A stretch of DNA of 64,000 nt from Victivallaceae bacterium (GCA_036659455.1 JAVXCN010000002.1:1-64000), one strand, 5' to 3'. Positions 46,069 to 57,561 are shown, numbered from the stretch's first letter. Notes: generated by a model from the sequence alone, not told the origin. Made by a program: numbers and translations.

Positions 46069-47718
46069 ATGAAGAAAGACAACTTTTCTTGGAGAAGTAA
46101 GAATCGCAAAGAACAATTTTCTTTCAATTCGTCTCGTCTTGAATTCGATTCTCTTTTGGAAAATTTTTTTTTCATCTGCGATTCGTTTAAAAGTAGTGAT
46201 GCTTGTATAGACAGTACCATAGGACGGTTGTCTTATTCGGATTTAAAACGAACCGTTTTAGCGATTGCTTTGTTTTTACGTAAACTTCCTGATACAAAGA
46301 TCGGAATTATGTTACCTGCTTCGGCAGCAGCCGTTATTTGTTACTTTGCTGTGATGTTAGCCGGTAAATTACCGGTTATGGTCAATTGGACAATGGGGAA
46401 ACGTGAATTGGCCTTTATTAAGGACGAAGTTGATTTCGATAAAATTATTACCTCAAAGATTTTTCTTTCGAAATTACAAGAAAAAGGCTTTCCTCCCAGT
46501 AGTCCCTTTAACATGGTTTATTTGGAAGACATCAAGTCTTCCCTATCTATTTTTCAAAAATTACGTGCCGGATTTCTTTCTTTTCGTTCTTTCGATGTCA
46601 TAAAAAAAATATTCAAGATTGAGTTTAGTAAAACTGATATAGCCGTTTTATTGTTTACGAGCGGAACGGAGGGTAGTCCTAAATGCGTACCCTTGACTCA
46701 TAATAATCTATTGTCGAATCAAAGATCGAGTGGGGATTATCTAAAGGTTCAGGAAGACCTAGCTATTTTTTTATCTGCACTTCCTCCTTTTCATGCCTTA
46801 GGCTTCAATATCACTTGTTTGTTACCTCTTTTGGCTGGAATTCGTATTGTTTTCGAACCGAATCCGCTTAACGGTAAAACATTGGCTCGTGCGATCGAAA
46901 AATACGGAGTGACTATTATTTGTTTGACGCCAACTTTTCTTATGTATTTGCTTCATGGTTTAAAGGATCCTGAGCAACTTCATTTGGTGGAATTAATTGT
47001 CTTGGGGGGAGAACCGGCTGCTGCGGCACATTATGAGATGGTGAAATCGATCAATCCTAAAACGGACATTATTCAAGGATACGGCGTAACCGAATGTTCT
47101 CCCGTAATTACGATTGTTCCTAGAGGTTCTAATCTAAGAGGAGTGGGCCTTCAAATAAAAGATATGAGTCTGGCGATCGTTTGTCCTGAAACTTTTGAGC
47201 GATTGTCTCAAGGGTGTATGGGACTTATTATAATAAAAGGAACTTCTTTATTTAAGGGTTATCTGAACTGCGACGGTACTTTAGATGACAGTTCATTCAT
47301 AGACTTTGAAGGTAACCGGTGGTATAAAACCGGAGATTTGGGAATTCTTGACCCTACCGGTTCTTTAATTATTAAAGGCAGACAAAAGCGATTCGTTAAG
47401 ATAGGAGGTGAAATGATTAGCTTAGCTGCCGTGGAAGAGATTCTTATCGATGCGTTTAAGGACAAAATGTCTACCGGAGAGAATTTGGGTTTAGCGGTTC
47501 ACGGCTTGGAATATCCGGGAGAAAAAGCCAAGCTTTATTTATTTACTACTTTTCAGATTAGTCCCGATGAAGTGGCTACGGCTTTTAAGAACGCAGAAAC
47601 AAGTAATCTCATCAAAATTTCTTACATTAAACAATTGAGTCGACTTCCTGTATTGGGGATAGGAAAAATCGATTATAAGGAATTAGCTAAGATAGCCGAG
47701 AGCATGGATTCGAACTGA
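46069..47718 (+). CDS. aas: Acyl-acyl carrier protein synthetase
   Basis: A 549-residue adenylate-forming enzyme that activates free fatty acids onto ACP. In C. trachomatis the orthologue lets the bacterium use host fatty acids. Motifs are the AMP loop LLFTSGTEGSPKCVPLTHNN, GYGVTECSPV, and WYKTGDLG near the C-terminal domain. The acyltransferase part of E. coli Aas is not fused; the separate plsC just upstream serves that role. bioF follows after a 115-bp gap. Confidence 0.93.
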   Translation: MKKDNFSWRSKNRKEQFSFNSSRLEFDSLLENFFFICDSFKSSDACIDSTIGRLSYSDLKRTVLAIALFLRKLPDTKIGIMLPASAAAVICYFAVMLAGKLPVMVNWTMGKRELAFIKDEVDFDKIITSKIFLSKLQEKGFPPSSPFNMVYLEDIKSSLSIFQKLRAGFLSFRSFDVIKKIFKIEFSKTDIAVLLFTSGTEGSPKCVPLTHNNLLSNQRSSGDYLKVQEDLAIFLSALPPFHALGFNITCLLPLLAGIRIVFEPNPLNGKTLARAIEKYGVTIICLTPTFLMYLLHGLKDPEQLHLVELIVLGGEPAAAAHYEMVKSINPKTDIIQGYGVTECSPVITIVPRGSNLRGVGLQIKDMSLAIVCPETFERLSQGCMGLIIIKGTSLFKGYLNCDGTLDDSSFIDFEGNRWYKTGDLGILDPTGSLIIKGRQKRFVKIGGEMISLAAVEEILIDAFKDKMSTGENLGLAVHGLEYPGEKAKLYLFTTFQISPDEVATAFKNAETSNLIKISYIKQLSRLPVLGIGKIDYKELAKIAESMDSN

Positions 47719-47836
47719 TGCTTGTCTGTTTATTCTCTCGATTTTTTTTCCCCATTTAGCTACGATCATGTGTCTTAGAGACTTGTTTCTTGTTTAATCG
47801 TCTTTTGTTTTTATCTTAACCGATGTTTATTGCGTG

Positions 47837-48958
47837 ATGTTCAATCAAATTCTTAATCTCGGAAAATTGAGGGGGTCCGTGTCGCCTCTTCCTGGAAATC
47901 CCAAAGGGGTGGATTTTCGTTCGAATGATATTTTAGGATTAGCGAATTCGCAGGAATTATATGATAAGATTACCGACCGTTATGGTGTTCTTTCGGGAAT
48001 ATACGGACCGACTCAAGGAGCATCCGGTTCTCGTATCAATTCCAAAAACGCGGAATTTTTGAATATTCTGGAAGATAAAATCGCTCATATTCATGGATAT
48101 CCAACCTCTCTGATTTGTCATTGCGGTTATATGGCCAATCAATCTCTATGTTTTCTATCCGTTTCCGAAAAAGATGTTTTGTTATTTGATGAAGACGTTC
48201 ATATCTCCCTAAAGTCCGGAGTTCTTTTCGGTAAGGGGAAGCACGGTTTTTTTAGTCATAACGATTTAGGGCATTTGGAAGAACAACTCATAAAATTTCG
48301 ACCCGATGGAAGGAATATTTTTATAGGTGTGAGTTCGGTATATTCACAAGACGGCAGTTTGGCACCTCTTGAGGAATTGATTGCGCTGTCACAAAAATAT
48401 GATGCCAAATTAATTGTGGATGAAGCCCACGCCATAGGTGTTTTCGGTAATGGTTTGGGCTTTACTCAGAATTTATGCGACAAGATTTTCGGAGTGGTAG
48501 TAACTTTTGGAAAAGCCTTAGGTACTTTCGGAGCGGCCGTTTTGGGTGGTGCAGAGCTGAAGGAATATTTGATTCATTTTTCTTATCCCTCTAGATTCTC
48601 CACTGCTTTCCCTTTATATAATCTTGTGGCTGTCGATTGTGCTTATGATTTGATGCTACAAGCGGATCGTCAACGTGATTATCTACTCGTATTACGGAGA
48701 CATTTTTTAGATCTTTTCGCTTTTTCAAGTCCCGGTATTCTTCAGTCGTTAAATATGGGGACTATCGATACTGCTATCGCTTTTGTTAATTTTTGTTTTG
48801 AGCGAGGTTTTTTGGTAAACCCAGTCGCTTCCCCTCAAGTTTTTTCGAAACAGGGTCGAGTTAGAGTGACATTGCATGCGTTTAACACCAAGGATGAAAT
48901 AGACAAGCTTCATAAATTGTATGACGAATTTTTAAAAAAAATCCTCAGACAAATGTAG
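47837..48958 (+). CDS. bioF: 8-amino-7-oxononanoate synthase-like PLP enzyme
   Basis: A 373-residue alpha-oxoamine synthase, PLP-dependent, that joins an amino acid to an acyl thioester. The PLP lysine is in TFGKALGTFGAAV, with LIVDEAHAIGVFG as the cofactor-binding Asp/His segment. BioF of the biotin route is the usual label, but no other biotin gene is nearby, and the lipid genes upstream make another acyl substrate possible. An in-frame GTG lies one codon before the ATG. The end overlaps priA by 14 bp. Confidence 0.85.
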   Translation: MFNQILNLGKLRGSVSPLPGNPKGVDFRSNDILGLANSQELYDKITDRYGVLSGIYGPTQGASGSRINSKNAEFLNILEDKIAHIHGYPTSLICHCGYMANQSLCFLSVSEKDVLLFDEDVHISLKSGVLFGKGKHGFFSHNDLGHLEEQLIKFRPDGRNIFIGVSSVYSQDGSLAPLEELIALSQKYDAKLIVDEAHAIGVFGNGLGFTQNLCDKIFGVVVTFGKALGTFGAAVLGGAELKEYLIHFSYPSRFSTAFPLYNLVAVDCAYDLMLQADRQRDYLLVLRRHFLDLFAFSSPGILQSLNMGTIDTAIAFVNFCFERGFLVNPVASPQVFSKQGRVRVTLHAFNTKDEIDKLHKLYDEFLKKILRQM

Positions 48959-51452
48959 TAATGGGATCTACGTCGATAAAAAATTTTATTTTTGTGCAAG
49001 GCTTGCACTCTATCATAGCGTTTTGAATGGCTCGGTTTGTGGTCATAATGTTACGGGTTTTAATCAGAAATTGATAACGGAATAAATCTTTGATTTTAAT
49101 ATGACCGCAAGGAATAGTCGGATGAACTATAGTCTCTTCTCCTCTACAAGCTAAAGCAACACTGCGACGTGTTTTTTCCGCTTCTCTACGAGTTAATTCG
49201 GCATCTTTACCCATAAAAACGAATTTAATTAAGCGAAAAAAGGGAGGAAAATTGAAGCAACGGCGATTTTCCAATTCTTCATTGTAAAATTTTAAATAAT
49301 TTCTTTCTGAAGCTAAAGCCATTGTTTTATTCGCGGGACTAAAGGTTTGTATTAAGACTTCTCCAGGCAATGAACTTCTTCCGGCTCGACCTCCCACCTG
49401 TGTGATAACTTGAAAGACATATTCGGAGGCTCTGAAATCCGGAATGTGCAAACCCGAATCCCCATTTAATATGACGGATAAAGTAACGGAAGGGAAATGA
49501 AGACCTTTGGCAATCATTTGAGTTCCTATGAGGACGTCAGCTTTCCCGGTAGCAAAACGTTTAAACGTCTCATCGTAACTGTTTCTTTGACGTATAGTAT
49601 CGGAATCAATACGGATAGTACGAATATTCGGAAATATCGCATGAAGAGCTCTTTCGACTTTTTCAGTTCCTACACCAGTATAACTGAGTTTCACTTCTCC
49701 TTTACACGTGCCGCAAAATTTCGGAGGAGGCGTTAGTAAGTAACCGCATAAATGACAGGTTAACTCGTTGGTTATTTTATGAAAGGTTAACGTAATATCA
49801 CAATGTTCGCATTTTAAAACCGTGTCACATTCTCTACAGGATACTTGTGTATAATAACCTCTTCGGTTACAAAAGATAATACTCTGTTCTCCTTTTTCGA
49901 TTCTTTCTTGAATTCCGTTAAGGACGGTAGATGAGAGAAGAGCAGAGGAAGGATTTTTCGGTAATTCCTGTTTCATATCGATCAGAGAAACAATACTTGA
50001 GTCTTGCGTTTCTGCTTGCCGGTTGAGAACGGAAAGATGGTATTTCCCTGTCTTGGCGTTCATAAAAGTCTCTAAGCTTGGAGTTGCGCTTCCTAAGACA
50101 ACGGTAGCTCCCATTATTTTCCCTCGCATAACTGCGGTATCTCTAGCGTGGTAACACGGAGTCATTTCCTGTTGTTTGTAAGCCATGTCGTGTTCTTCGT
50201 CTACTATGATTAATCCGAGATTTTGCATGGGACAGAATAAAGCTGAACGGGGCCCCATGATAATATCAAGTTTACCTTTGAGAGCATTGCACCAGGTCTT
50301 ATTTTTATCTTCATCACTTAATTTATGATGAAGAACTCCTATTGATGTTCCAAAGCGAGCTTTAAATTGTTCAACCATATGAACTGTCAAAGCGATTTCG
50401 GGAACTAGGATGATAGTACTTTTATGTAATTTTTTAGCATGTTCTATAGCTTGAAGATAAATTTCCGTTTTTCCGCTTCCGGTAACTCCAAAGACAAGAT
50501 GAGTTTCAAAAATGTTATTTTCAAGAGAAGCACGAATTTTCGCTAAGGAATGAATTTGTTCAGGATTTAATTCTTTGGGACAAATCGGTAAAAATTCAAG
50601 GTTTTGAAAAAAAGGATCCGGGTGATTTGTTTCCGTAATGCGTATGAAATTTTTTCTCTCTAAAGCTACTAAAGAAGTTTTGACTGTTCCGGATCTTTTA
50701 AGAACTTCAGTTGAGGAAAGACAAGGTTTATCGTTTTCTAAAAGTACTGTTAAAATTTTTTCCTGACTGCCTACTTTAGGTTTATTGCTGGCTATCAGTG
50801 TTAGAATTTCTTGTTTATCTTTAATTAGTTGAATTGTTTCCTGAGGTCGACAATTACAAGGATCCGGGTGATTTGTTTTCGTAATGCGTATGAAATTTTT
50901 TTTCTCTAAAGCTACTAAAGAAGTTTTGACTGTTCCGGATCTTTTAAGAACTTCAGTTGAGGAAAGACAAGGTTTATCGTTTTCTAAAAGTACTGTTAAA
51001 ATTTTTTCCTGACTGCCTACTTTAGGTTTATTGCTGGCTATCAGTGTTAGAATTTCTTGTTTATCTTTAATTAGTTGAATTGTTTCCTGAGGTCGACAAT
51101 TACCCGGTTCTCTTACGGATCCCGGGAGAAACAACTTTAAAATTTGTCCGAGCGGAGCAAAATAATAACGGCTGATCCATAAAGCCAATTCAATGAGATC
51201 GGAGGTGAGAACGATGTTGTTTTCAATGGTTTCCGTAATCGGTAGAATTTTTGATAAACATTGGGAAGTAGGCTTAAGCGATACTACAATTCCGGCTTTT
51301 TTTTTGTTTCTTAGAGGAACGTTTACGCAAGATCCTTCTTTAATGGAATCTGCAAGCTCTCGAGGTATTCCGTAGTCAAGAGTTTGGTTAATAAGAGCGT
51401 TAACGATTACTTCGGCGTAACCGACATAGTTAGTTGTCGTAACTGTATCCAT
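48945..51452 (-). CDS. priA: Primosomal replication restart helicase PriA with internal duplication
   Basis: PriA reloads the replisome at stalled forks. Order: N-terminal DNA-binding domain, winged-helix region, helicase with Walker A GVTGSGKTEIY and DEEHD box, then the zinc-binding insert with paired CxxC motifs (CRECD, CEHCD, CHLCG, CGTCKG). It has 835 residues, exactly 82 more than the 753 I recall for C. trachomatis PriA. The excess is explained by a tandem duplication of residues about 117-198 in the winged-helix region (246 bp, two base differences). The frame stays open. The start overlaps the upstream gene by 46 bp. Confidence 0.93.
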   Translation of the reverse strand: MDTVTTTNYVGYAEVIVNALINQTLDYGIPRELADSIKEGSCVNVPLRNKKKAGIVVSLKPTSQCLSKILPITETIENNIVLTSDLIELALWISRYYFAPLGQILKLFLPGSVREPGNCRPQETIQLIKDKQEILTLIASNKPKVGSQEKILTVLLENDKPCLSSTEVLKRSGTVKTSLVALEKKNFIRITKTNHPDPCNCRPQETIQLIKDKQEILTLIASNKPKVGSQEKILTVLLENDKPCLSSTEVLKRSGTVKTSLVALERKNFIRITETNHPDPFFQNLEFLPICPKELNPEQIHSLAKIRASLENNIFETHLVFGVTGSGKTEIYLQAIEHAKKLHKSTIILVPEIALTVHMVEQFKARFGTSIGVLHHKLSDEDKNKTWCNALKGKLDIIMGPRSALFCPMQNLGLIIVDEEHDMAYKQQEMTPCYHARDTAVMRGKIMGATVVLGSATPSLETFMNAKTGKYHLSVLNRQAETQDSSIVSLIDMKQELPKNPSSALLSSTVLNGIQERIEKGEQSIIFCNRRGYYTQVSCRECDTVLKCEHCDITLTFHKITNELTCHLCGYLLTPPPKFCGTCKGEVKLSYTGVGTEKVERALHAIFPNIRTIRIDSDTIRQRNSYDETFKRFATGKADVLIGTQMIAKGLHFPSVTLSVILNGDSGLHIPDFRASEYVFQVITQVGGRAGRSSLPGEVLIQTFSPANKTMALASERNYLKFYNEELENRRCFNFPPFFRLIKFVFMGKDAELTRREAEKTRRSVALACRGEETIVHPTIPCGHIKIKDLFRYQFLIKTRNIMTTNRAIQNAMIECKPCTKIKFFIDVDPITTFV
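50612..51103. repeat. In-frame 246-bp tandem duplication inside priA
   Basis: Copy one covers 50612-50857 and copy two 50858-51103. Only two differences were seen by eye: c or t in gtttccgtaatg versus gttttcgtaatg, and c or t in the following ttttttctctct tract. The unit is 82 codons long, so the frame is kept. Near-identity points to a recent event, or an assembly artefact. Confidence 0.93.
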
Positions 51453-52135
51453 AATGCTTTTTTGGTTTGAACATCTTTTTGATAATCTTCGAAAGACAAC
51501 AAAGGAATTATAATTTTTTGTTTATATTCATAAGGCTGATGGATGATAGTATCTTGAAAATTAACGATAAGAGTCTCTTGTTTAATGAGAATCAATTCAT
51601 GGTCTCCAAAGTGCTCTTCCGAATTAAATTGTTTTTCATGAGACAAAGATAAACGGCAGGGGACGAAAAATTGTGTAACTGATTTGACTAATCTTTGAAA
51701 AAAAAGAATTTCCAAGGTTGAGGCTGCAAAAAGATACAGGCAAACCGGAATACGGAGTTGTCTTAAATTTATGCTTTTTAAACATTTAAACTCTAAGTTT
51801 AAAAAATCTTCGGTAGAAGGGCAATGCGTCATGGGGTTTAAAATCCAATTAGTCGATAAATCTCGACGATTATCTCCTTCATTCGATAGTTCCGAATTTT
51901 TTGATGAAACGGTTTTTCGGCTTTTGGTTGCCGGAACCGGAATTTCACTATCCGTCCGTTTTATCGATTGCGGCAATTTTTCCTGCGTCGGTTTAGTTTT
52001 GACATCCGAAATACAAAGAGGTTTTAAATCGGAGTTTTTGAGCAAGTAATCCGTTTCCCAGTATAAAACCATTTCATTGAAGAAAAAAAAAGCATTTTCT
52101 TTAAAAACGTCAAGGATCGAATCGGAAACATTCAT
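51407..52135 (-). CDS. Conserved chlamydial protein of unknown function
   Basis: A 242-residue protein with no signal peptide and no motif I recognise. The N-terminal third is mixed helix with aromatic residues (FFFFNEMVLYWETDYLL), the centre (about residues 45-100) is polar and probably disordered, and the C-terminal half is more hydrophobic and strand-rich. An aaggaa ribosome-binding site precedes the ATG at good spacing. It overlaps the start of priA by 46 bp, so the two are translationally linked; C. trachomatis has a hypothetical gene at this spot (CT779 as I recall). Confidence 0.75.
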   Translation of the reverse strand: MNVSDSILDVFKENAFFFFNEMVLYWETDYLLKNSDLKPLCISDVKTKPTQEKLPQSIKRTDSEIPVPATKSRKTVSSKNSELSNEGDNRRDLSTNWILNPMTHCPSTEDFLNLEFKCLKSINLRQLRIPVCLYLFAASTLEILFFQRLVKSVTQFFVPCRLSLSHEKQFNSEEHFGDHELILIKQETLIVNFQDTIIHQPYEYKQKIIIPLLSFEDYQKDVQTKKALWIQLRQLTMSVTPK

Positions 52136-52267
52136 GAAATTTCCTTAAGATGAAGTGTTCTTGCTCATGAAAATAGTTTGTATTTCGTTTGTCAATTGAG
52201 GTATACGTTTACTCGGATGAATGTCGCGGATCATAGGATTTCGCGACAAAAAAATAAAGGAGAGAGA

Positions 52268-52777
52268 ATGAAGTCACTATTTTTTTTGTTAGTACTGTCT
52301 GTATTTGTGAACCAACCTTGTTTCGGTGTGGCTGGCGTAACAAAAAAGCAAAAAGCTAAAAATAGCTCGATACTGGCATCTAAGCAAGCCGCTGAAGAGA
52401 TACAATGGATGAGTTATGAAGAAGCTGAAGAAATAGCCGATAAGGAGGATAAATATCTTACTTTATTCTTTACGGGTTCGGATTGGTGTATTTGGTGTAA
52501 ACGAATGAAAGATGTCATTTTTTCTACACAGGCTTTTAAACATTTTGCGAAACAACATTTGTGTATGGTGGAGGTTGATTTCCCTCATACAACTTCTTTA
52601 CCCGAAGACCTTGTGCAATTAAATGAAAAATTAAGAGTACGCTATGGAGTAACTGGATTTCCTACTCTAATTATAGTTGACAAAAAAGGTGATCTTATTC
52701 TTAGAGAAGGATTTAGACATGGGGGAGGAGAAGCATATGTTAATTACCTCAAAAAGAATTTAGGTTTGGATAATTAA
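52268..52777 (+). CDS. dsbH: Periplasmic thioredoxin-fold oxidoreductase DsbH
   Basis: A secreted 169-residue thioredoxin-like protein that, in Chlamydia, is reported to help keep periplasmic cysteines in a proper redox state. This matters for the cysteine-rich outer-membrane proteins. The signal peptide is MKSLFFLLVLSVFVNQPCFG, and the active site is C74-I-W-C77 in GSDWCIWCKRM. I chose the ATG at 52268 because it begins the signal peptide and follows aaaggagag; the frame is open 30 codons further upstream. Confidence 0.88.
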   Translation: MKSLFFLLVLSVFVNQPCFGVAGVTKKQKAKNSSILASKQAAEEIQWMSYEEAEEIADKEDKYLTLFFTGSDWCIWCKRMKDVIFSTQAFKHFAKQHLCMVEVDFPHTTSLPEDLVQLNEKLRVRYGVTGFPTLIIVDKKGDLILREGFRHGGGEAYVNYLKKNLGLDN

Positions 52778-52947
52778 ATCTGCCGATTAAATATCAGAAC
52801 GCTTTAACCTTAAAAGGTTATCCGTTTGGATTGAATGGATTTTCCTTTTTAAAAAACGAAGATCTTCTGTATTTTGTATCGATTGCTTATGAATCCTGAA
52901 GTCTTTCCGATTTAATAACCGCTTCTGGATTCTACTTTTTCGTTTAA

Positions 52948-54540
<1,593 letters not shown>

Positions 54541-54543
54541 AGT

Positions 54544-55983
54544 TCAGATTTCTATTTTTTTGATTCGATAACCCGTAACCTTATCTTCGATAGAAAATCC
54601 TTTTTCCGCGATCATGTCTCTTAGAGTATCGGATTTTTTCCAATCTTTATTACTTCGGGCAATCTCTCTCTCGGCAATGAGTTCAAGGATGGTTGTCGGA
54701 ATTATCGAATTGCCCTTGTTGAAGGAAAGCACGTTTAAAATTCGGTTGACTTCTTTCAATGCTCCCAAGATCGTAACGGCTTCATTATAACCGAGTAGTT
54801 GTTCAAGATCAGTTATCTTTTTGATGTATTGAAATAATGCGGCCAGAGCTTCGGAAACGTTAAGATCATTAGCCATGGTTTTTGCAAACGTTCTTAAAAA
54901 TAGTTCCGTATCGCTGTTGGTCCTTGTTTGATTCTCGGAAAGTTTTGTTTCGGGAATGCTTTCTATTCTTTCAATAAAATCCTGCAATTTTTTAACGGCT
55001 TGTTTACAGCCTTTTAACATTTTTTCACTGAAATTAAGTTGTGTTCGATAATGACTTTGAAGAAGAGCATAACGGATTTCTTTGCCGGAAAATCCTTTAT
55101 TGAGAAGATCCTTTAAACGATAGAAATTGCCTAAACTTTTAGACATTTTTTTTCCGTTGACCAAGAGATGTTCCGAATGAACCCAATATTTAACGAAGGT
55201 TTTATCGGAAAGACTTTCGGATTGAGCAATTTCATTTTCATGATGAGGAAAGATGTTATCGACTCCGCCTGCGTGAATATCAATAGTTTCACCTAATATT
55301 TGCATTGCCATAACGGAACATTCGAGGTGCCATCCGGGTCGACCTTTTCCAAAAGGACTATCCCAATAAATTTCTCCGTCTCTTTCGGGATCATAAGCTT
55401 TCCAAAGAGTGAAATCACAGACGTTGTCTTTATCATATTCATCGGATGAAGATGTTCCGGCGTGTGAGTGATGAGAATCACTCAGTTTACAGAGTCGACC
55501 GTACGTATCCAATTTATCGATCGAAAAATATACGGATCCATCGTTTCCGGAATAGGCTCGTCCTTTCTTTTTTAAAATATCGATGGCTTCAATCATTTGC
55601 GGAATGTAATGCGTGGCCCTGGGATATTCCGCTGCAGGAGAAATTCCTAAAATTTCGATATCCTCAAAAAATGCCCTTATGTAAGGAGCCGTAAACGTAT
55701 CTAAAGAAACACCTTGTTTAGTTGCTCCTTTAATCGTTTTATCATCGACATCGGTTAAGTTCATGACTTGTTTAACATCATAACCGAATGTTTGTAGTGT
55801 GCGTTTTAAAACGTCTTCGAAAACATATGTCCGAAAATTACCTATATGAGCGTAATCGTAAACGGTAGGTCCGCAGGTATACATTAAAACGGAAGTATCG
55901 CGGGGAATGAATCGTTCTTTTCGACGAGTTTCAGTGTTGTATAAAAACAACGGAAAGTTTGGGATGCGCCTGTGTCCGTTCAT
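54544..55983 (-). CDS. cysS: Cysteinyl-tRNA synthetase
   Basis: A class I synthetase for tRNA-Cys. The zinc site includes C37 (YTCGPTVYDYAHIGN) and the later WHLECSVMAMQ. The HIGH motif reads H46-I-G-N49, a variant common in several bacteria. KMSKS is intact in KKMSKSLGNF. Length is 479, slightly above the usual 460. The matching tRNA-Cys is at 24394-24464. Confidence 0.95.
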   Translation of the reverse strand: MNGHRRIPNFPLFLYNTETRRKERFIPRDTSVLMYTCGPTVYDYAHIGNFRTYVFEDVLKRTLQTFGYDVKQVMNLTDVDDKTIKGATKQGVSLDTFTAPYIRAFFEDIEILGISPAAEYPRATHYIPQMIEAIDILKKKGRAYSGNDGSVYFSIDKLDTYGRLCKLSDSHHSHAGTSSSDEYDKDNVCDFTLWKAYDPERDGEIYWDSPFGKGRPGWHLECSVMAMQILGETIDIHAGGVDNIFPHHENEIAQSESLSDKTFVKYWVHSEHLLVNGKKMSKSLGNFYRLKDLLNKGFSGKEIRYALLQSHYRTQLNFSEKMLKGCKQAVKKLQDFIERIESIPETKLSENQTRTNSDTELFLRTFAKTMANDLNVSEALAALFQYIKKITDLEQLLGYNEAVTILGALKEVNRILNVLSFNKGNSIIPTTILELIAEREIARSNKDWKKSDTLRDMIAEKGFSIEDKVTGYRIKKIEI

Positions 55984-56183
55984 TTAAAACTAAAACGTTT
56001 TTTAGTATGAATCCTATAATAAATGATATCTTAAGACAAGAAAAGTTGATAAATGAAGTTTTTTTAAAATATTTTTTGGTGTGTTTTAAATGAAAAAAAG
56101 TCTATACACTTGGAGCTGCTTTTTTAATTTTATCGATTATAAGAGGGATTGTTTTGGCCTTTTATTTCTAGTGAGAGTGTTAT

Positions 56184-57221
56184 ATGAGCTTTCTGAAAAA
56201 ACCGTTGTTTCTTTTTTTTCATCAAAAATTATTGGTATCGGTCTTTATTATGATCGGTTCATCAGATTCTTTTGCTTGTCAAATAGAGGAGTCTCATTGG
56301 ATTACTGATTATCGGGAAGCTTTGCAAAAAAGTCGTTTAGAGAACAAGTACATACTAATGTTTTTTGACGGTTCCGATTGGTCTCCATGGAGTATGAAAT
56401 TAAGAAAGGACATTTTTTCGAATGAATCATTATTTTCAAAGCTTAAAGAAGAATTTCTATGTTTGCAGCTGAATTTTCCTCGTCATTCAAAATATTCCTT
56501 TGAATTATCAAAAAAAAATCTTGAATTGAAGAAATCTTTTTCCGTTGATGAGCTGCCGTGCATCATTATTTTGGATTCCGATGAAAACGAGATTTATCGT
56601 TGTCGAGGAGCAATGGCATATGATTTACCGGAAGAGTTAGTGAATATTTTTTTACGCATTATCGATAATAATCGTTTGTTAAAAAACATCGGCAGTGGAT
56701 TGGGATCTTTATCCGTTGATGAATTAAAAAGACTTTATTTGTTATCTGAAGACATTGGTTCTAAAGAGATCATGCGTCTAGTTCTTCAGGAGGGCGTCAA
56801 TCTCAAAGATGAATTTTTCTTATCAGAAAAATTTCGTCTTCTCATTGATGAGGGGAAAATGGGTTCGAAAGAGTCCAATGAGATTAAACAATGGTTGACA
56901 GACTCTCAAAGAGATAATCCGGATAAAAATTGCTTTACGATAGCTGTTTTGGAATTTCAGGAATTGGTTAGACGTTACAGAAAAAATACTTTAAAGAACC
57001 CGGAAGATATCCTATTTCCTCTGAAAAATTACCTTATTGACTTTGGTGGTCATAGGAATGAAAAAACATGGCGAATTGAAATGATGATAGCTCAATTTTA
57101 TCTGGATGTGGATATACATGATGCGGCTCTTAAACACGCTGAACTAGCTTTTAACTACGCTCCGGAAGCGATGAAGGAGCGGGTGTCTTCATCCCTGAAT
57201 TACATTCGGGAACACTCGTAG
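56184..57221 (+). CDS. Secreted thioredoxin-fold protein lacking the active-site cysteines
   Basis: A 345-residue exported protein with an N-terminal hydrophobic segment (about residues 7-28). It resembles DsbH in its first half: FFDGSDWSPWS aligns with the TGSDWCIWC motif, but both cysteines are serine (S67, S70). A 200-residue helical C-terminal part follows, perhaps repeat-like. C. trachomatis has a similar gene here, annotated as a predicted disulfide isomerase (CT783 as I recall). Without cysteines it cannot do disulfide exchange, so a binding or chaperone role is more likely. The end overlaps rnpA by 71 bp. Confidence 0.8.
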   Translation: MSFLKKPLFLFFHQKLLVSVFIMIGSSDSFACQIEESHWITDYREALQKSRLENKYILMFFDGSDWSPWSMKLRKDIFSNESLFSKLKEEFLCLQLNFPRHSKYSFELSKKNLELKKSFSVDELPCIIILDSDENEIYRCRGAMAYDLPEELVNIFLRIIDNNRLLKNIGSGLGSLSVDELKRLYLLSEDIGSKEIMRLVLQEGVNLKDEFFLSEKFRLLIDEGKMGSKESNEIKQWLTDSQRDNPDKNCFTIAVLEFQELVRRYRKNTLKNPEDILFPLKNYLIDFGGHRNEKTWRIEMMIAQFYLDVDIHDAALKHAELAFNYAPEAMKERVSSSLNYIREHS

Positions 57222-57561
57222 TAATAGTAGGAATAAGAAAGGGAAGCAGTGACTCGAAATCGATACATGCGTCCCGAAAGGAGACTTTTTTCTTATAAAT
57301 CTTAGGGAAAACGACCAAAAGAACCGAAGTGAGTTTGCATTGATTCAAACGAAAGACTTCTCTTATAATTCTTTTGAAATAGTTTCTATCGACAGCCTTG
57401 CCGAATTTTCTGGAAACAGTAATGCCAAGTTTTGAAAACGATCTCTTATGATAAAAAACATAAATTTTTAAGAAATCGCCAGTCACACATTTTCCGTTCC
57501 TCATGACAAACTGAAACTGTCCGCTTTTTAACAAACGAGAGGCTTTCGGAAATGCAACCAT
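57151..57561 (-). CDS. rnpA: Ribonuclease P protein component
   Basis: RnpA binds the catalytic RNA of RNase P and aids 5' maturation of tRNAs. The 136-residue basic protein has VSRKFGKAVDRNYFKRIIREVFR, the RNR-type motif region, in the expected position. It is slightly longer than the usual 115-120, with a tail that runs into the convergent gene. It begins 21 bp after the rpmH stop, the ancient rpmH-rnpA pair. Confidence 0.93.
   Translation of the reverse strand: MVAFPKASRLLKSGQFQFVMRNGKCVTGDFLKIYVFYHKRSFSKLGITVSRKFGKAVDRNYFKRIIREVFRLNQCKLTSVLLVVFPKIYKKKVSFRDACIDFESLLPFLIPTITTSVPECNSGMKTPAPSSLPERS

Noticed and set aside
50612-51103. Direct repeats in priA as a CRISPR or mobile element
   Set aside because: Two adjacent copies of coding DNA with no spacers or ends; a simple tandem duplication explains them.
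52805-52820. Inverted repeat taacctt/aaggtta before lysS as a terminator of dsbH
   Set aside because: Loop of only two bases and no T-tract.
56090-56308. 72-codon plus-strand frame upstream of the thioredoxin-like gene
   Set aside because: Overlaps the signal-peptide region of the real gene in another frame; no independent support.
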